Positions 8,192-16,214 of a stretch of DNA of 64,000 bases are shown piece by piece (positions within the stretch are counted from its first letter, which is position 1; each line of letters starts with the position of its first letter). The position numbers were made by a program, and so were the translations under genes. The notes under the pieces were generated by a model. The model worked only from the letters and a program-made list of their open reading frames with translations, made no database searches and was not told where the DNA came from. Location: assembly GCA_015075445.1 (NCBI GenBank), contig JABTUJ010000001.1:1-64000 (forward strand). Reading direction: 5' to 3'. Source of the DNA: Verrucomicrobiales bacterium. Lineage in GTDB: Bacteria > Verrucomicrobiota > Verrucomicrobiia > Limisphaerales > J093.

Positions 8192-9057
8192 TCATCCTCC
8201 TCGGCGCCTTCATCGTCCTCGCCTCCGTCGCCGGCGGCTTCACCATGAGCGGCGGCAATATCGGCAACCTCCTCCACGTCTCCGAACTCCTCATCATCGG
8301 TGGAGCCGGCCTCGGCGCCATGATCATCATGGCCCCGCGTAAGATCCTCACCGACCTCCTCAAACAGGTCCTCAGCTCCTTCCGCGGCAGCCCCTACGGC
8401 CGCGCCGCCTATGAAGAGCTCTTCAAGGCCCTCTACGAACTCTTCATGCTCGGTCGCCGCAACGGCATGGTCGCCCTCGAGGAACACATGCTCGCCCCCC
8501 AGACCAGCTCCATCTTCCAGCGCTACCCCGGCTTCCTCCAAAACCAGCCCGCCGTCGAGTTCGTCTGCAGCGGCCTCCGCCCCATCATCGACGGCCGCAT
8601 CAAACCCGACCAGCTCCGCCACCTCCTCGCCGTCGAACTCGAACGCATGGAGGAAGAGGCCCACGCCCCCGTCAGCGTCCTCACCCGCACCGCCGACGCC
8701 CTCCCCGGCTTCGGCATCGTCGCCGCCGTCCTCGGCATCGTCATCACCATGCAGGCCATCGCCGGCCCCATCGAGACCATCGGCATGAAGGTCGGCGCCG
8801 CCCTCGTCGGCACCTTCCTCGGCATCTTCCTCGCCTACGGCTTCCTCGCCCCCCTCGCCGTCAACCTCGAGTTCCTCAATACCACCCGCCTCGCCTTCTT
8901 CCGCTGCATCACCGAGTGCGTCGCCGGCTTCGCCACCGGCGTCGCCCCCCTCATGGCCATCGAGTTCGGCCGCCGCAGCCTCAGCCCCGACCTCTGCCCC
9001 ACCGCCGACGAGCTCGAAGCCCTGCTCAAAACCCTGTCCGCACCCGCCAAGAAATAG
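8188..9057 (+). CDS. motA: MotA, flagellar stator ion channel subunit
   Basis: 289 residues with four membrane segments and the large cytoplasmic loop of MotA/TolQ/ExbB proteins. Family features include the loop around PGFLQNQPAVEFVCSGLRPI and the third helix with the conserved proline in DALPGFGIVAAVLGIVITM. The last helix follows GTFLGIFLAYGFLAPLA. Together with MotB it forms the ion-driven stator that turns the rotor. The start overlaps the fliA stop (ATGA); motB follows after 18 bp. Nothing separates proton from sodium coupling with certainty. Confidence 0.95.
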   Translation: MIILLGAFIVLASVAGGFTMSGGNIGNLLHVSELLIIGGAGLGAMIIMAPRKILTDLLKQVLSSFRGSPYGRAAYEELFKALYELFMLGRRNGMVALEEHMLAPQTSSIFQRYPGFLQNQPAVEFVCSGLRPIIDGRIKPDQLRHLLAVELERMEEEAHAPVSVLTRTADALPGFGIVAAVLGIVITMQAIAGPIETIGMKVGAALVGTFLGIFLAYGFLAPLAVNLEFLNTTRLAFFRCITECVAGFATGVAPLMAIEFGRRSLSPDLCPTADELEALLKTLSAPAKK

Positions 9058-9075
9058 CCCGCTCCCCGCCCCCGC

Positions 9076-9837
9076 ATGGCCAAACATGCACATCACGGCG
9101 GCTCCTGGAAGGTCGCCTACGCCGACTTCACCACCACCATGATGGCCCTCTTCCTCGTCCTCTGGCTCACCGCCCAGGACACCAAAATCAAGGAAGCCAT
9201 CGAGCGCGCCTTCAAAAACCCCTTCTCCTCCCTCACCAAGGAATCCGTCGGCATCATCCCCAACAAGGACGCCCACGCCACCCACCAGCAACGCGGCAAC
9301 TTCGACTCCCCTTCCGCCGTCCAACTCGAACTCCTCCGCCGCGTCACCGAAGACCTCGCCCGCTTCCTCCAGAACAACCCCGAAGACCAGCACACCGTCA
9401 AACTCGAGATCTCCTCCGATGGTCTCCGCATCCACGTCTTCGACCGCTCCCATCGCCCCGTCTTCGAACCCGGCACCACCCAGTTCACCCCCTACGGGAA
9501 CTGGGTCTTCTCCACCATGGCCTGGGTCGTCACCCGTTACCCCAACTTCCTCGTCGACCTCGAAGGCCACACCGAAGCCGGTACCCGCCCGCCTCGACCC
9601 GACTACACCCCCTGGGAACTCTCCGCCGACCGTGCCAACGCCGCCCGTCGCGAACTCCTGCGCCACGGCGTCCCCCCCACCCAGATCTTCCGCGTCTCCG
9701 GCCTCGGCGACACCCAGCCCATGGCCGTCACTCCGCCAGGCAGATCCAACCGCCGCGTCACCGTCCTCCTCCGCGTCCGCCCGCCCCAGCGCCTCGACAC
9801 CCAGGCCGACAACACCCAGGCCGCCGCCACCCTCTGA
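9076..9837 (+). CDS. motB: MotB, peptidoglycan-anchored stator subunit
   Basis: 253 residues. A short basic N-terminus leads into the single membrane helix VAYADFTTTMMALFLVLW, in which Asp17 is the conserved ion-binding residue. The C-terminal OmpA-like peptidoglycan-binding domain (about 110-235) has EGHTEAG and LSADRANAARRELLRHGV. MotB plugs the MotA channel until docking at the motor. Its stop overlaps the next start (TGATG). Confidence 0.95.
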   Translation: MAKHAHHGGSWKVAYADFTTTMMALFLVLWLTAQDTKIKEAIERAFKNPFSSLTKESVGIIPNKDAHATHQQRGNFDSPSAVQLELLRRVTEDLARFLQNNPEDQHTVKLEISSDGLRIHVFDRSHRPVFEPGTTQFTPYGNWVFSTMAWVVTRYPNFLVDLEGHTEAGTRPPRPDYTPWELSADRANAARRELLRHGVPPTQIFRVSGLGDTQPMAVTPPGRSNRRVTVLLRVRPPQRLDTQADNTQAAATL

Positions 9838-10103
9838 TGAGCGAGCCCTTCATCCCCTTCTCCCGCACCCGCGCCACGCCCCGCGGCGCCCGCCAGACCT
9901 TCCGACTCGCCGTCCTCCCCCAGGGCGCTCCCCCCGCCGCTCCCACCGCCCCCACTCTCCCCAACACCCCTTCCGCCCCCCCGGCGCCAACCGTCCCTCC
10001 TCCCGAACCTCAGCTCACCCTCGAACGCGACGGCGACCGCATCACCCGCATCACCCTCCGCTGCCCCTGTGGTGCCATCCACGAACTCGTCTGCACCTCC
10101 TGA
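9837..10103 (+). CDS. Small protein with CPCGAIHELVC tail
   Basis: 88 residues. The middle is a Pro/Ala-rich disordered linker. The C-terminus (LERDGDRITRITLRCPCG then AIHELVC) is a short beta-rich module with three cysteines that could bind a metal as half of a zinc ribbon. The start overlaps the motB stop, so it is cotranslated with the stator genes. No family is recognised; it is the last gene before the intergenic region leading to flgF. Confidence 0.7.
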   Translation: MSEPFIPFSRTRATPRGARQTFRLAVLPQGAPPAAPTAPTLPNTPSAPPAPTVPPPEPQLTLERDGDRITRITLRCPCGAIHELVCTS

Positions 10104-10531
10104 TCGCCTTCTGTACCCCGTGGTGCGGGCGTCTCGCCTGCGCAGACCCCAAAGAACCACGTCACTTCCCCAATCCCCGATGTTCGTAATCGGTGGAAGG
10201 CTCTCCTCCCTTCCCTGCTCGATCCATCCTGGGCGCTCTTCGTGCCCCGACCGTCTTGCTCATGTTCTTGCTCTCCGCGGTGGAGCAAGCGCAGGAGTCG
10301 AATCGGCGATTCCTGGTCTCTCCGCCCATCCCCTCCGGCCGTAGGCCGGAACCATCGTAGCCGCGGGCACCGCCCGCGGACCCCGCCCGCCCGAACCCCA
10401 CGCCCTGAAAGGGCAACCCAACACCGCACGAGCCCCCGAGGGAAAATCCTGCATCCCCGCCGGGCACCTTTTGCCACTTCCCACTCGCCCCTGCCCCCCC
10501 GGAACCCCGGTTTTACAGGACTTTCCACCCG
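10104..10531. other. Gene-free interval with interspersed repeats before flgF
   Basis: No plausible gene is present. The interval holds a hairpin repeat copy (10119-10142), a segment with the reverse complement of GAGCAAGAACATGAGCAAGA (about 10252-10275, related to 47140-47165), and GC hairpins such as CCGCGGGCACCGCCCGCGG at about 10361-10380. A sigma-54-type promoter closes the interval. Confidence 0.6.
10119..10142 (+). repeat. Interspersed hairpin repeat
   Basis: Copy of the GTGGTGCGGGC-GTCTC-GCCTGC element immediately after the motB-linked small gene. It is intergenic. Confidence 0.8.
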
Positions 10532-10548
10532 TGGCACACCCGGTGCTT
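10532..10548 (+). promoter_or_regulatory. Sigma-54-type promoter of the flgF operon
   Basis: TGGCACACCCGGTGCTT matches TGGCACG-N4-TTGCW, with GG (10533-10534) and GC (10545-10546) separated by exactly 10 bases. The flgF ATG is only 15 bases after the GC, so the predicted transcription start lies about 3 bases before the start codon. An NtrC-type activator with GAFTGA is encoded at the far end of the locus (55911-57353). Confidence 0.7.
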
Positions 10549-10560
10549 CTCCCGTCTCCC

Positions 10561-11304
10561 ATGAACGTGAGCCTCTACCAGGCCGCCGCCGGCATGAAGG
10601 CCACCGCCCGCTGGCAGGAGCTGATCGCGGAAAACCTCGCGTCCAGCGCCGTGCCCGGCTTCAAACGCCAACACCTCTCCTTCAGCGCCATCCAATCCGG
10701 CCTCATGGGGCCCTCTGCCGCCGATCCCGCCCGCCGTTTCGCCCTGCCCACCCTCGGCGCCACCACCGACTTCCGCGCCGGCCAAATCAAACCCGGCGCC
10801 CCCACCGACCTCGCCCTCCAGGGCCCCGGCTTCTTCGAGGTCACCCTCCCCAACGGCGCCCGCGGCTACACCCGCGACGGCGAGTTCCATTTCAACCCCC
10901 AGGGCCAGCTCGTCACCAAACAAGGCTACCTCGTCGCCGGCACCGAAGGCCCCCTCCAGGTCGACCCCGAAAACGCCGCCCCGCTCTCCGTCTCCCCCAG
11001 CGGCGACGTCGCCCAGGGCGAGGAGTTGCGCGGCGCGCTCAAGCTCGTCGATTTCAACGACCCCACCCGCCTGACCGCCATCGGCGGCGGCCTCTTCCTC
11101 GCCGCGGACCCCGCCCTCCGCGCCCTTCCCGCCAGCAGTTGCACCGTCCGCCAGGGTTACCTCGAAGCCTCCAACGCCTCGACTGTCAGCGAAATGGCCG
11201 ACCTCATCACTTCCTCCCGCCTCTTTGAAGCCAACCAGAAAATCATCCAGGCCCAGGATGAACGCCTCGCCCGCCTCATCGCCGAGGTCGGCAACCCCAA
11301 CTAA
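10561..11304 (+). CDS. flgF: FlgF, proximal rod protein
   Basis: 247 residues with the flagellar basal-body rod architecture. The N-terminus has LYQAAAGMKATARWQELIAE and ENLASSAVPGFKR, the central region is GPGFFEVTLPNGARGYTRDG, and the C-terminal coiled segment contains SNASTVSEMADLITSSRLFE. Size and its place before flgG identify FlgF. The ATG at 10561 gives the family N-terminus; a longer upstream frame exists but would run through the sigma-54 promoter. First gene of the rod/ring/hook-associated operon. Confidence 0.9.
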   Translation: MNVSLYQAAAGMKATARWQELIAENLASSAVPGFKRQHLSFSAIQSGLMGPSAADPARRFALPTLGATTDFRAGQIKPGAPTDLALQGPGFFEVTLPNGARGYTRDGEFHFNPQGQLVTKQGYLVAGTEGPLQVDPENAAPLSVSPSGDVAQGEELRGALKLVDFNDPTRLTAIGGGLFLAADPALRALPASSCTVRQGYLEASNASTVSEMADLITSSRLFEANQKIIQAQDERLARLIAEVGNPN

Positions 11305-11319
11305 CCCCCCCGCCCCCCT

Positions 11320-12102
11320 ATGCTCCGCGCCCTCTATTCCTCCGCCTCCGGCATGGAAGCGCAGCAGATGAACATGGACGTCATCGCGAACAACCTCGCC
11401 AACGTCAACACCACCGGCTTCAAGAAAAGCAAGATCGAGTTCCAGGACCTCCTCTACCAGACCACCAGCGCCGCCGGGGCCCAGCAGGGCGCCGGCAACC
11501 AACTGCCCACCGGCGTCCAGGTCGGCCACGGCTCCCGCGCCGCCGCCACCTCCCGCGTCTTCACCACCGGCGAACTCACCCAGACCGGCGAACGCATGGA
11601 CGTCGCCGTCAACGGCGACGGCTTCTTCGAAGTCCAGCTCCCCGACGGCTCCCGCGCCTACACCCGCGCCGGTGCTTTCAAGATCGGCCCCGACGGCACC
11701 GTCAAGACCAGCGAAGGCCTCACCGTCCTCAGCGGCTTCCAGCCCGTCCCCGCCGGCACCACCAACATCACCATCTCCGGCACCGGCTTCGTCACCCTCT
11801 TCGGCGCCACCGGCAACACCGATTTCCAGCTCCAGCTCGCCCGCTTCATCAACCCCGCCGGCCTCGAAAGCATCGGCCGCAACCTCTACCAGGAAACCCA
11901 GTCCTCCGGTCAGGCCGAGCTCGGTAACCCCGGCGAAAACGGCTTCGGTACCCTCGAGCAGGGCTTCCTCGAAATGTCCAACGTCAAAGTCGTCGAAGAA
12001 ATGGTCAAACTCATCATGGCCCAGCGCGCCTACGAGGTGAACTCCAAGTCCATCCAGGCCGCTGACGAGAATTTGCGCCTCAGCGCTAACCTCCGCCGGT
12101 AA
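11320..12102 (+). CDS. flgG: FlgG, distal rod protein
   Basis: 260 residues, the canonical FlgG length. It begins MLRALYSSASGMEAQQMNMD and continues IANNLANVNTTGFKKSK, both diagnostic. The C-terminal helix is EMSNVKVVEEMVKLIMAQRA followed by YEVNSKSIQAADE. FlgG forms the drive-shaft part of the rod passing the peptidoglycan and outer membrane. It follows flgF by 15 bp. Confidence 0.97.
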   Translation: MLRALYSSASGMEAQQMNMDVIANNLANVNTTGFKKSKIEFQDLLYQTTSAAGAQQGAGNQLPTGVQVGHGSRAAATSRVFTTGELTQTGERMDVAVNGDGFFEVQLPDGSRAYTRAGAFKIGPDGTVKTSEGLTVLSGFQPVPAGTTNITISGTGFVTLFGATGNTDFQLQLARFINPAGLESIGRNLYQETQSSGQAELGNPGENGFGTLEQGFLEMSNVKVVEEMVKLIMAQRAYEVNSKSIQAADENLRLSANLRR

Positions 12103-12110
12103 ATCCCGCC

Positions 12111-13070
12111 ATGCGTCCCCCCAACGCCCTCGTGATCCTGTTCGTCGCCCTGACTCGGGTTCTCGCCGACCCAGCCACGGTCGCCGGCCTTCCTGGAGCG
12201 GTGCTCCTCACCGAAACCCAGGTGGATCGCGAGGGCGTCTTCTTTTCCTCGCTCGCCCGGCACCCCGACGGCGGCACCCTGCCTCACGTCCGCCTCCTCC
12301 CCGCCCCCGCCCCCGGCACCCCCTTGGTCCTCACCCGCACCCGCGTCCAGGAACTCCTCGCCCACCCCGACCTCGGCCTCACCGTCACCAACTGGTCCGG
12401 GGCCGACCGCATCCGCATCTCCCGCCGCACCCGCCCGCTCGGCGAAGCCGAAGTTCGCGACCTCCTCCTCGCCGCCCTCCAGTCCGGCTGGGTGGCCAAT
12501 CGCGGCGACCTCGACCTCCGCCTCGCCCGCCCCTGGACTTCCGTCCAGGTCCCGGATGACCCCCTCTCCCTCCGCCTCCTCGACGTCCCCGCCAGCGGCC
12601 TCAGCCCTCTTCTCCTCGTCCGCCTCGAGCTCCTCACCGGGGACGAGAGTGTCGGCACCTGGCAGGTCCTCCTCCAGCTCCGCATCTGGCGCGACGTCTG
12701 GATCACCCGCACCGCTCTGCGCCGCGGCCACCCCCTCGAACCCCCTGCCCTCGCCCGCGAACGCCGCGATGTCCTCACCCTCCGTGAACCCCTCGCTACC
12801 CTCACTGGCGACGAAACCGGCCTCGAGTTCACCGAGAACCTCACCGCCGGCGCCACCCTCTACCAACGCCACCTCCGCCTCCGCCCCGTCGTCCGCCGCG
12901 GCCAGACTGCCGACGCCCTCCTCGAAGACGGCGCCCTCAGCCTCGTCCTCCGCGTCGAAGTCCTCGAAGACGGCGCCCCCGGCCAGATCATCCGCCTCCG
13001 CAACCCCACTTCCCGTCGCGAACTCAAAGGCAAAGTCCAAGATGAGAACACCATCCTCCTCGGCATCTAA
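12111..13070 (+). CDS. flgA: FlgA, P-ring assembly chaperone
   Basis: 319 residues. A signal peptide (about 1-19, ending TRVLA) is followed by a poorly conserved periplasmic region and a C-terminal SAF/FlgA domain (about 185-319) with VLLQLRIWRDVWITRTALRR and REVALVRRGQ-like sequence. The typical end is DGAPGQIIRLRNPTSRRELK. FlgA is the periplasmic chaperone for FlgI. It sits between flgG and flgHI. Confidence 0.88.
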   Translation: MRPPNALVILFVALTRVLADPATVAGLPGAVLLTETQVDREGVFFSSLARHPDGGTLPHVRLLPAPAPGTPLVLTRTRVQELLAHPDLGLTVTNWSGADRIRISRRTRPLGEAEVRDLLLAALQSGWVANRGDLDLRLARPWTSVQVPDDPLSLRLLDVPASGLSPLLLVRLELLTGDESVGTWQVLLQLRIWRDVWITRTALRRGHPLEPPALARERRDVLTLREPLATLTGDETGLEFTENLTAGATLYQRHLRLRPVVRRGQTADALLEDGALSLVLRVEVLEDGAPGQIIRLRNPTSRRELKGKVQDENTILLGI

Positions 13071-13191
13071 TCCCCAACCCTCCATGAACTGGAATGCAGA
13101 AGGAAGAATGCAGAATGCAGAAGGGGCATCCGTCTGGGTCGGTTCCTGGGCCCCTGGCATGGCTGCATCGTCAACCGCGCGTGCCATGAAC

Positions 13192-13217
13192 CTGTGGTGC
13201 GGGCGTCCCGCCTGCAC
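13192..13217 (+). repeat. Interspersed hairpin repeat
   Basis: Copy of CCTGTGGTGCGGGC-GTCCC-GCCTGCAC between flgA and flgH. If upstream translation occurs it would be read as LWCGRPAC. Confidence 0.8.
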
Positions 13218-13336
13218 CGTCCCTCCCCAAAGTTCCGCTGGAAACCAGCGCACTCCCCCTCGTGCGTGTACCCCCCGCCAGGCCAGCCAAGGCCGACCCC
13301 GTTCCACCCCGTTGAACCCCGGAACTTCCCTTGAGC

Positions 13337-13487
13337 TTTGTGCTTTGATCTTTGAGCTTCGCCCTTCGAACTTCGAACTTCGCCCTTCGAACTTCGAACT
13401 TCGAACTTCGAACTTCGAACTTCGCCCTTCGCCCTTCGTCCTTCGAACTTCGCCCTTCGAACTTCGCCGTTCGCCCTTCGTCCCCCC
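13337..13487. repeat. Heptanucleotide array upstream of flgH
   Basis: About twenty tandem 7-base units of the CTTCGNN type (CTTCGAA, CTTCGCC, CTTCGTC, and CTTTGAG at the left edge). The array ends about 40 bases before the presumed flgH start, where promoter or ribosome-binding sequences would normally lie. The unit is not a multiple of three, so gain or loss of one unit would shift any frame read through it. Confidence 0.8.
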
Positions 13488-13524
13488 GACCTCCGGCCCG
13501 CGAAGCCCGTCCGGATGGAACCTG

Positions 13525-14136
13525 GTGTTCTCCACTCTGCTCCTCGCCCTCGCCTGCCTCCTCCCCGCTTCCCGTCTCCACGCCGAGTCCCTCTGGCAGG
13601 ACGACGTCGCGCGCCCCATGTTCGCCGACAAACGCGCCGTCCACATCGGCGACATCCTCACTGTCATCGTCCAGGAGAACAACTCCGCCTCCAAGAAGAA
13701 GAACACCAAGACCGAGAAGAGCTCCGGCATGGACGCCAGCATCGCCACCTTCTTCTACAGCCCCGCCGCCAGCGGCGCCCTCACCAAAGGCGGCCAGATG
13801 CCCGCCCTCAAGTACTCCGCCGAAAACGCCTTCAGCGGCGGCGGTACCATCAACAGCTCCGAAGCCATCGTCGCCCGGTTCGGCGTCCGCGTCATCGACG
13901 TCCTCCCCAACCGCAACCTCGTGATCGAAGGCACCCGCGAGTCCGCCTTCTCCGGCGAACAACAGACCATCGTCCTCCGCGGCGTCGTCCGACCCGACGA
14001 CATCACCCCCGGCAACAGCGTCTACAGCTATAACATCGCCGACGCCACCATCCGCTTCGTCTCCAAGGGCACCCTCACCGACTCCGAACGCAAGGGTTGG
14101 TTCAACAAGATCTGGGACAAGGTCACCCCCTTCTAG
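13525..14136 (+). CDS. flgH: FlgH, outer-membrane L-ring protein
   Basis: 203 residues from the GTG chosen here. A hydrophobic leader (LLLALACLLPASRLHA) is followed by AESLWQDDVARPMFADKRA and the FlgH core VHIGDILTVIVQENNSASKK. Later come AIVARFGVRVIDVLPNRNLV and the end VLRGVVRPDDITPGNSVYSY. FlgH forms the L ring with FlgI as P ring. No clean lipobox is seen: the Cys in LALAC lacks the expected residue at -3. The start is uncertain because the frame stays open upstream through the heptamer array to ATGs at 13084 and 13186. Confidence 0.85.
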   Translation: MFSTLLLALACLLPASRLHAESLWQDDVARPMFADKRAVHIGDILTVIVQENNSASKKKNTKTEKSSGMDASIATFFYSPAASGALTKGGQMPALKYSAENAFSGGGTINSSEAIVARFGVRVIDVLPNRNLVIEGTRESAFSGEQQTIVLRGVVRPDDITPGNSVYSYNIADATIRFVSKGTLTDSERKGWFNKIWDKVTPF

Positions 14137-14146
14137 CATCCGGATC

Positions 14147-15253
14147 ATGAACTGCCTGCTCGCCCTCGCCCTCCTCGCCTGCCTGGCCCCGCTCACCCTC
14201 GCCGCCGGCAACGGCGTCCGCATCCGCGACCTCGCCGTCGTCGCCGGCGCCCGCGATAACCAGCTCGTCGGCTATGGCCTCGTCGCCGGCCTCGCCGGCG
14301 ACGGCGACAAAGACCCCGTCTACACCAAGCAAACCCTCGCCAACATCCTCCAGCATTACGGCATCAACCTGCCCCCCACGACCCTCTCCTCCAAGAACGT
14401 CGCCGTCGTCATGGTCACCGCCGAAATCCCCGCCTTCGTCAAGAACGGTGCCCGCCTCGATGTCCACGTCGCTTCCATGGGCGATGCCAAGTCCCTCCAG
14501 GGCGGTGTCCTCCTCCAAACCCCTCTCTTCGGCGCTGACCGCCGCGTCTACGCCGTCGCCCAGGGCCCCGTCGCCGTCGGCGGCTTCACCGGCGGTGTCG
14601 GCGGTGCCGGCGGCGCCACCGTCACCAAGAACCACCCCACCGTCGGTACTATCGTCAACGGCGCCCTCGTCGAACGCGAGATCCCCGCCTCCATCGTCCA
14701 CGACCAATCCATCGAACTCCTCCTCCGCGAGCCCAGCTTCACTTCCGCCGCCCGCATGGCCGCCGCCATCAACGAGCTCTTCCCCGCCAGCGCCCAGGCC
14801 GTCGACTCCACCTCCGTCAAAGTCCGCCTCCCCGACGGCCTCGACGGCCGCGAAGTCGACTTCGTCGCCCGCCTCGAATCCGTCGAGCTCGAGCCCGCCA
14901 CCCCCCCCCGCATCATCATCAACGAACGCACCGGCACCATCGTCGCCACTGCCAGCATCCGCATCTCCAACTGCGCCGTCGCCCAGGGCAACCTCACCCT
15001 CTCCATCGCTTCCACCCTCACCGCCTCGCAGCCCACCCCCTTCAGCAACACCGGCCGCACCGCCGTCCTCCCCAGCACCACCACCGAGGTCACCGAAAAC
15101 CGCGCCGCCATGGTCGCCCTCCCCGAGCTCCCCACCGTCGAGAAAGTCGCCGCTGCCCTCAACACCCTCGGCGTCACTCCGCGCGACATGATGGCCATCT
15201 TCCAGGCCATGAAACAGGCCGGCGCCCTCCAGGCCGAGCTCCTCATCCGCTAG
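14147..15253 (+). CDS. flgI: FlgI, P-ring protein
   Basis: 368 residues, family length. A signal peptide (1-19, ending LTLAA) is followed by NGVRIRDLAVVAGARDNQLV and GYGLVAGLAGDGDKD, the hallmark FlgI start. SMGDAKSLQGGVLLQTPL and the end region MMAIFQAMKQAGALQAELLI also fit. It is secreted to the periplasm and forms the ring around the rod in the peptidoglycan layer. It begins 10 bp after flgH. Confidence 0.97.
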   Translation: MNCLLALALLACLAPLTLAAGNGVRIRDLAVVAGARDNQLVGYGLVAGLAGDGDKDPVYTKQTLANILQHYGINLPPTTLSSKNVAVVMVTAEIPAFVKNGARLDVHVASMGDAKSLQGGVLLQTPLFGADRRVYAVAQGPVAVGGFTGGVGGAGGATVTKNHPTVGTIVNGALVEREIPASIVHDQSIELLLREPSFTSAARMAAAINELFPASAQAVDSTSVKVRLPDGLDGREVDFVARLESVELEPATPPRIIINERTGTIVATASIRISNCAVAQGNLTLSIASTLTASQPTPFSNTGRTAVLPSTTTEVTENRAAMVALPELPTVEKVAAALNTLGVTPRDMMAIFQAMKQAGALQAELLIR

Positions 15254-15256
15254 CCC

Positions 15257-15715
15257 ATGCAAACCGACCCCCTCCAGCGTCGCGTCAACGCCTTCGACCT
15301 CCCCCTCGATCGCCTCGCCCACAACCCCCACGTCTCCGAGCCCGACAAACTCCGCGCCGCCGCCCGCGCCTTCGAGGCCGTCCTCCTCCGCCAGATCCTC
15401 GCCGACGCCCAGAAACCGGTCCTGTCCTCCGCCCTCAGCCCCGAAACCTCGGCCAAGGCCATCTACCGCGATCTCATCACCTCCCAGCTCGCCGACGGCA
15501 TCGCTCGCTCCGGCCAGTTCGGCCTCGCCCAAAGCCTCGAATCCGCCTGGCAACACCAGGCCGCCGCCCCCTCACCCACCAGCGACGCGGTCCCGTCCCT
15601 CACTTCCCGAACTGCCACCCCTGGTTGTGGTGCAGGCTTCCAGCCTGCGCCCGCTTCCCGCCTCCCCCTTTCCTCTTCGCCTGACGCTCCCCTTACCCAG
15701 GAGATCCGCGGATGA
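15257..15715 (+). CDS. flgJ: FlgJ-like rod-binding protein, N-terminal domain only
   Basis: 152 residues. The rod-binding/capping domain (about 25-100) contains KLRAAARAFEAVLLRQILAD and IYRDLITSQLADGIARSGQF. The muramidase domain of enterobacterial FlgJ is absent, as in many non-proteobacterial relatives. The C-terminal 50 residues are low-complexity and include a translated hairpin repeat (CGAGFQPA, 15625-15649). It lies directly after flgI and overlaps the flgN start (GGATGAAC). Confidence 0.85.
   Translation: MQTDPLQRRVNAFDLPLDRLAHNPHVSEPDKLRAAARAFEAVLLRQILADAQKPVLSSALSPETSAKAIYRDLITSQLADGIARSGQFGLAQSLESAWQHQAAAPSPTSDAVPSLTSRTATPGCGAGFQPAPASRLPLSSSPDAPLTQEIRG
15625..15649 (+). repeat. Interspersed hairpin repeat in the flgJ tail
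   Basis: TTGTGGTGCAGGC-TTCCA-GCCTGC copy, read in the CGAGFQPA frame inside the disordered C-terminus of the FlgJ-like protein. Confidence 0.8.
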
Positions 15716-16206
15716 ACGACACCCTCCCGCGCCTCATTGAGTCCCTCCGCGAGGAACTCAAGCAGTACGGCCACCTGCTCCTCCTCCTCGACGAACAGCA
15801 GGAAGGCATCATCCGCCGCCAGAACGAAGCCCTCCTCGACGCCACCGCCGCCATCCAGGAACAGGGCGCCGCCATCCAGACCGCCCGCCGCGAACGCGAA
15901 GCCATCCAACGCGAGCTCGCCGCCACCCTCCCCGCCGCCCCCGAACCCTCGCTCCTCGCCCTTACCCCCCTCCTGCCGGCCGATTACCGCCCCCTTCTCG
16001 AAGCCCTCGTCCAGGAAAACCATCAGCTCCTGCGTCGCGTCCGCCAGCGCGCCCACCAAAACCACCTCCTCCTCCGCCGCTCGCTCGAACTCCTCGACCA
16101 GTTCCTCCAAACCCTCGCCCCCACCGGCCCCCCGGTCTACGACGGCGCCGGCGGCCTCCAGGCCGCCCCCTCCCGCGGCGTCGCCCTCTACGAAGCCCTC
16201 GGCTGA
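15712..16206 (+). CDS. flgN: FlgN-like chaperone for hook-associated proteins
   Basis: 164 residues, almost entirely helical, with the FlgN pattern: an N-terminal LIESLREELKQYGHLLLLLD helix, a long charged coiled coil (about 28-75) and a C-terminal helical pair containing ENHQLLRRVRQRAHQN. Direct linkage to flgK and flgL, its export clients, supports the call. The start overlaps the end of flgJ. Confidence 0.85.
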   Translation: MNDTLPRLIESLREELKQYGHLLLLLDEQQEGIIRRQNEALLDATAAIQEQGAAIQTARREREAIQRELAATLPAAPEPSLLALTPLLPADYRPLLEALVQENHQLLRRVRQRAHQNHLLLRRSLELLDQFLQTLAPTGPPVYDGAGGLQAAPSRGVALYEALG

Positions 16207-16214
16207 TCCCTCCC

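Larger units (their letters stand above)
13071..13524. repeat. Repeat-filled gap between flgA and flgH
   Basis: No independent gene is seen. It contains a GAATGCAGAAGGAAGAATGC-type unit (13090-13125, shared with 19060-19200), a hairpin repeat (13192-13217) and a heptanucleotide array (about 13337-13487). The array is built from CTTCGAA, CTTCGCC and CTTCGTC. The frame of flgH is open through the entire interval. Confidence 0.7.

Noticed and set aside
12556..13524. N-terminal extension of FlgH through the flgA 3' end and heptamer array
   Set aside because: The extension overlaps flgA in another frame and consists of repeat translation; a secretion signal directly before the conserved FlgH core starts near 13525. 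Upstream initiation is kept only as a hypothesis.
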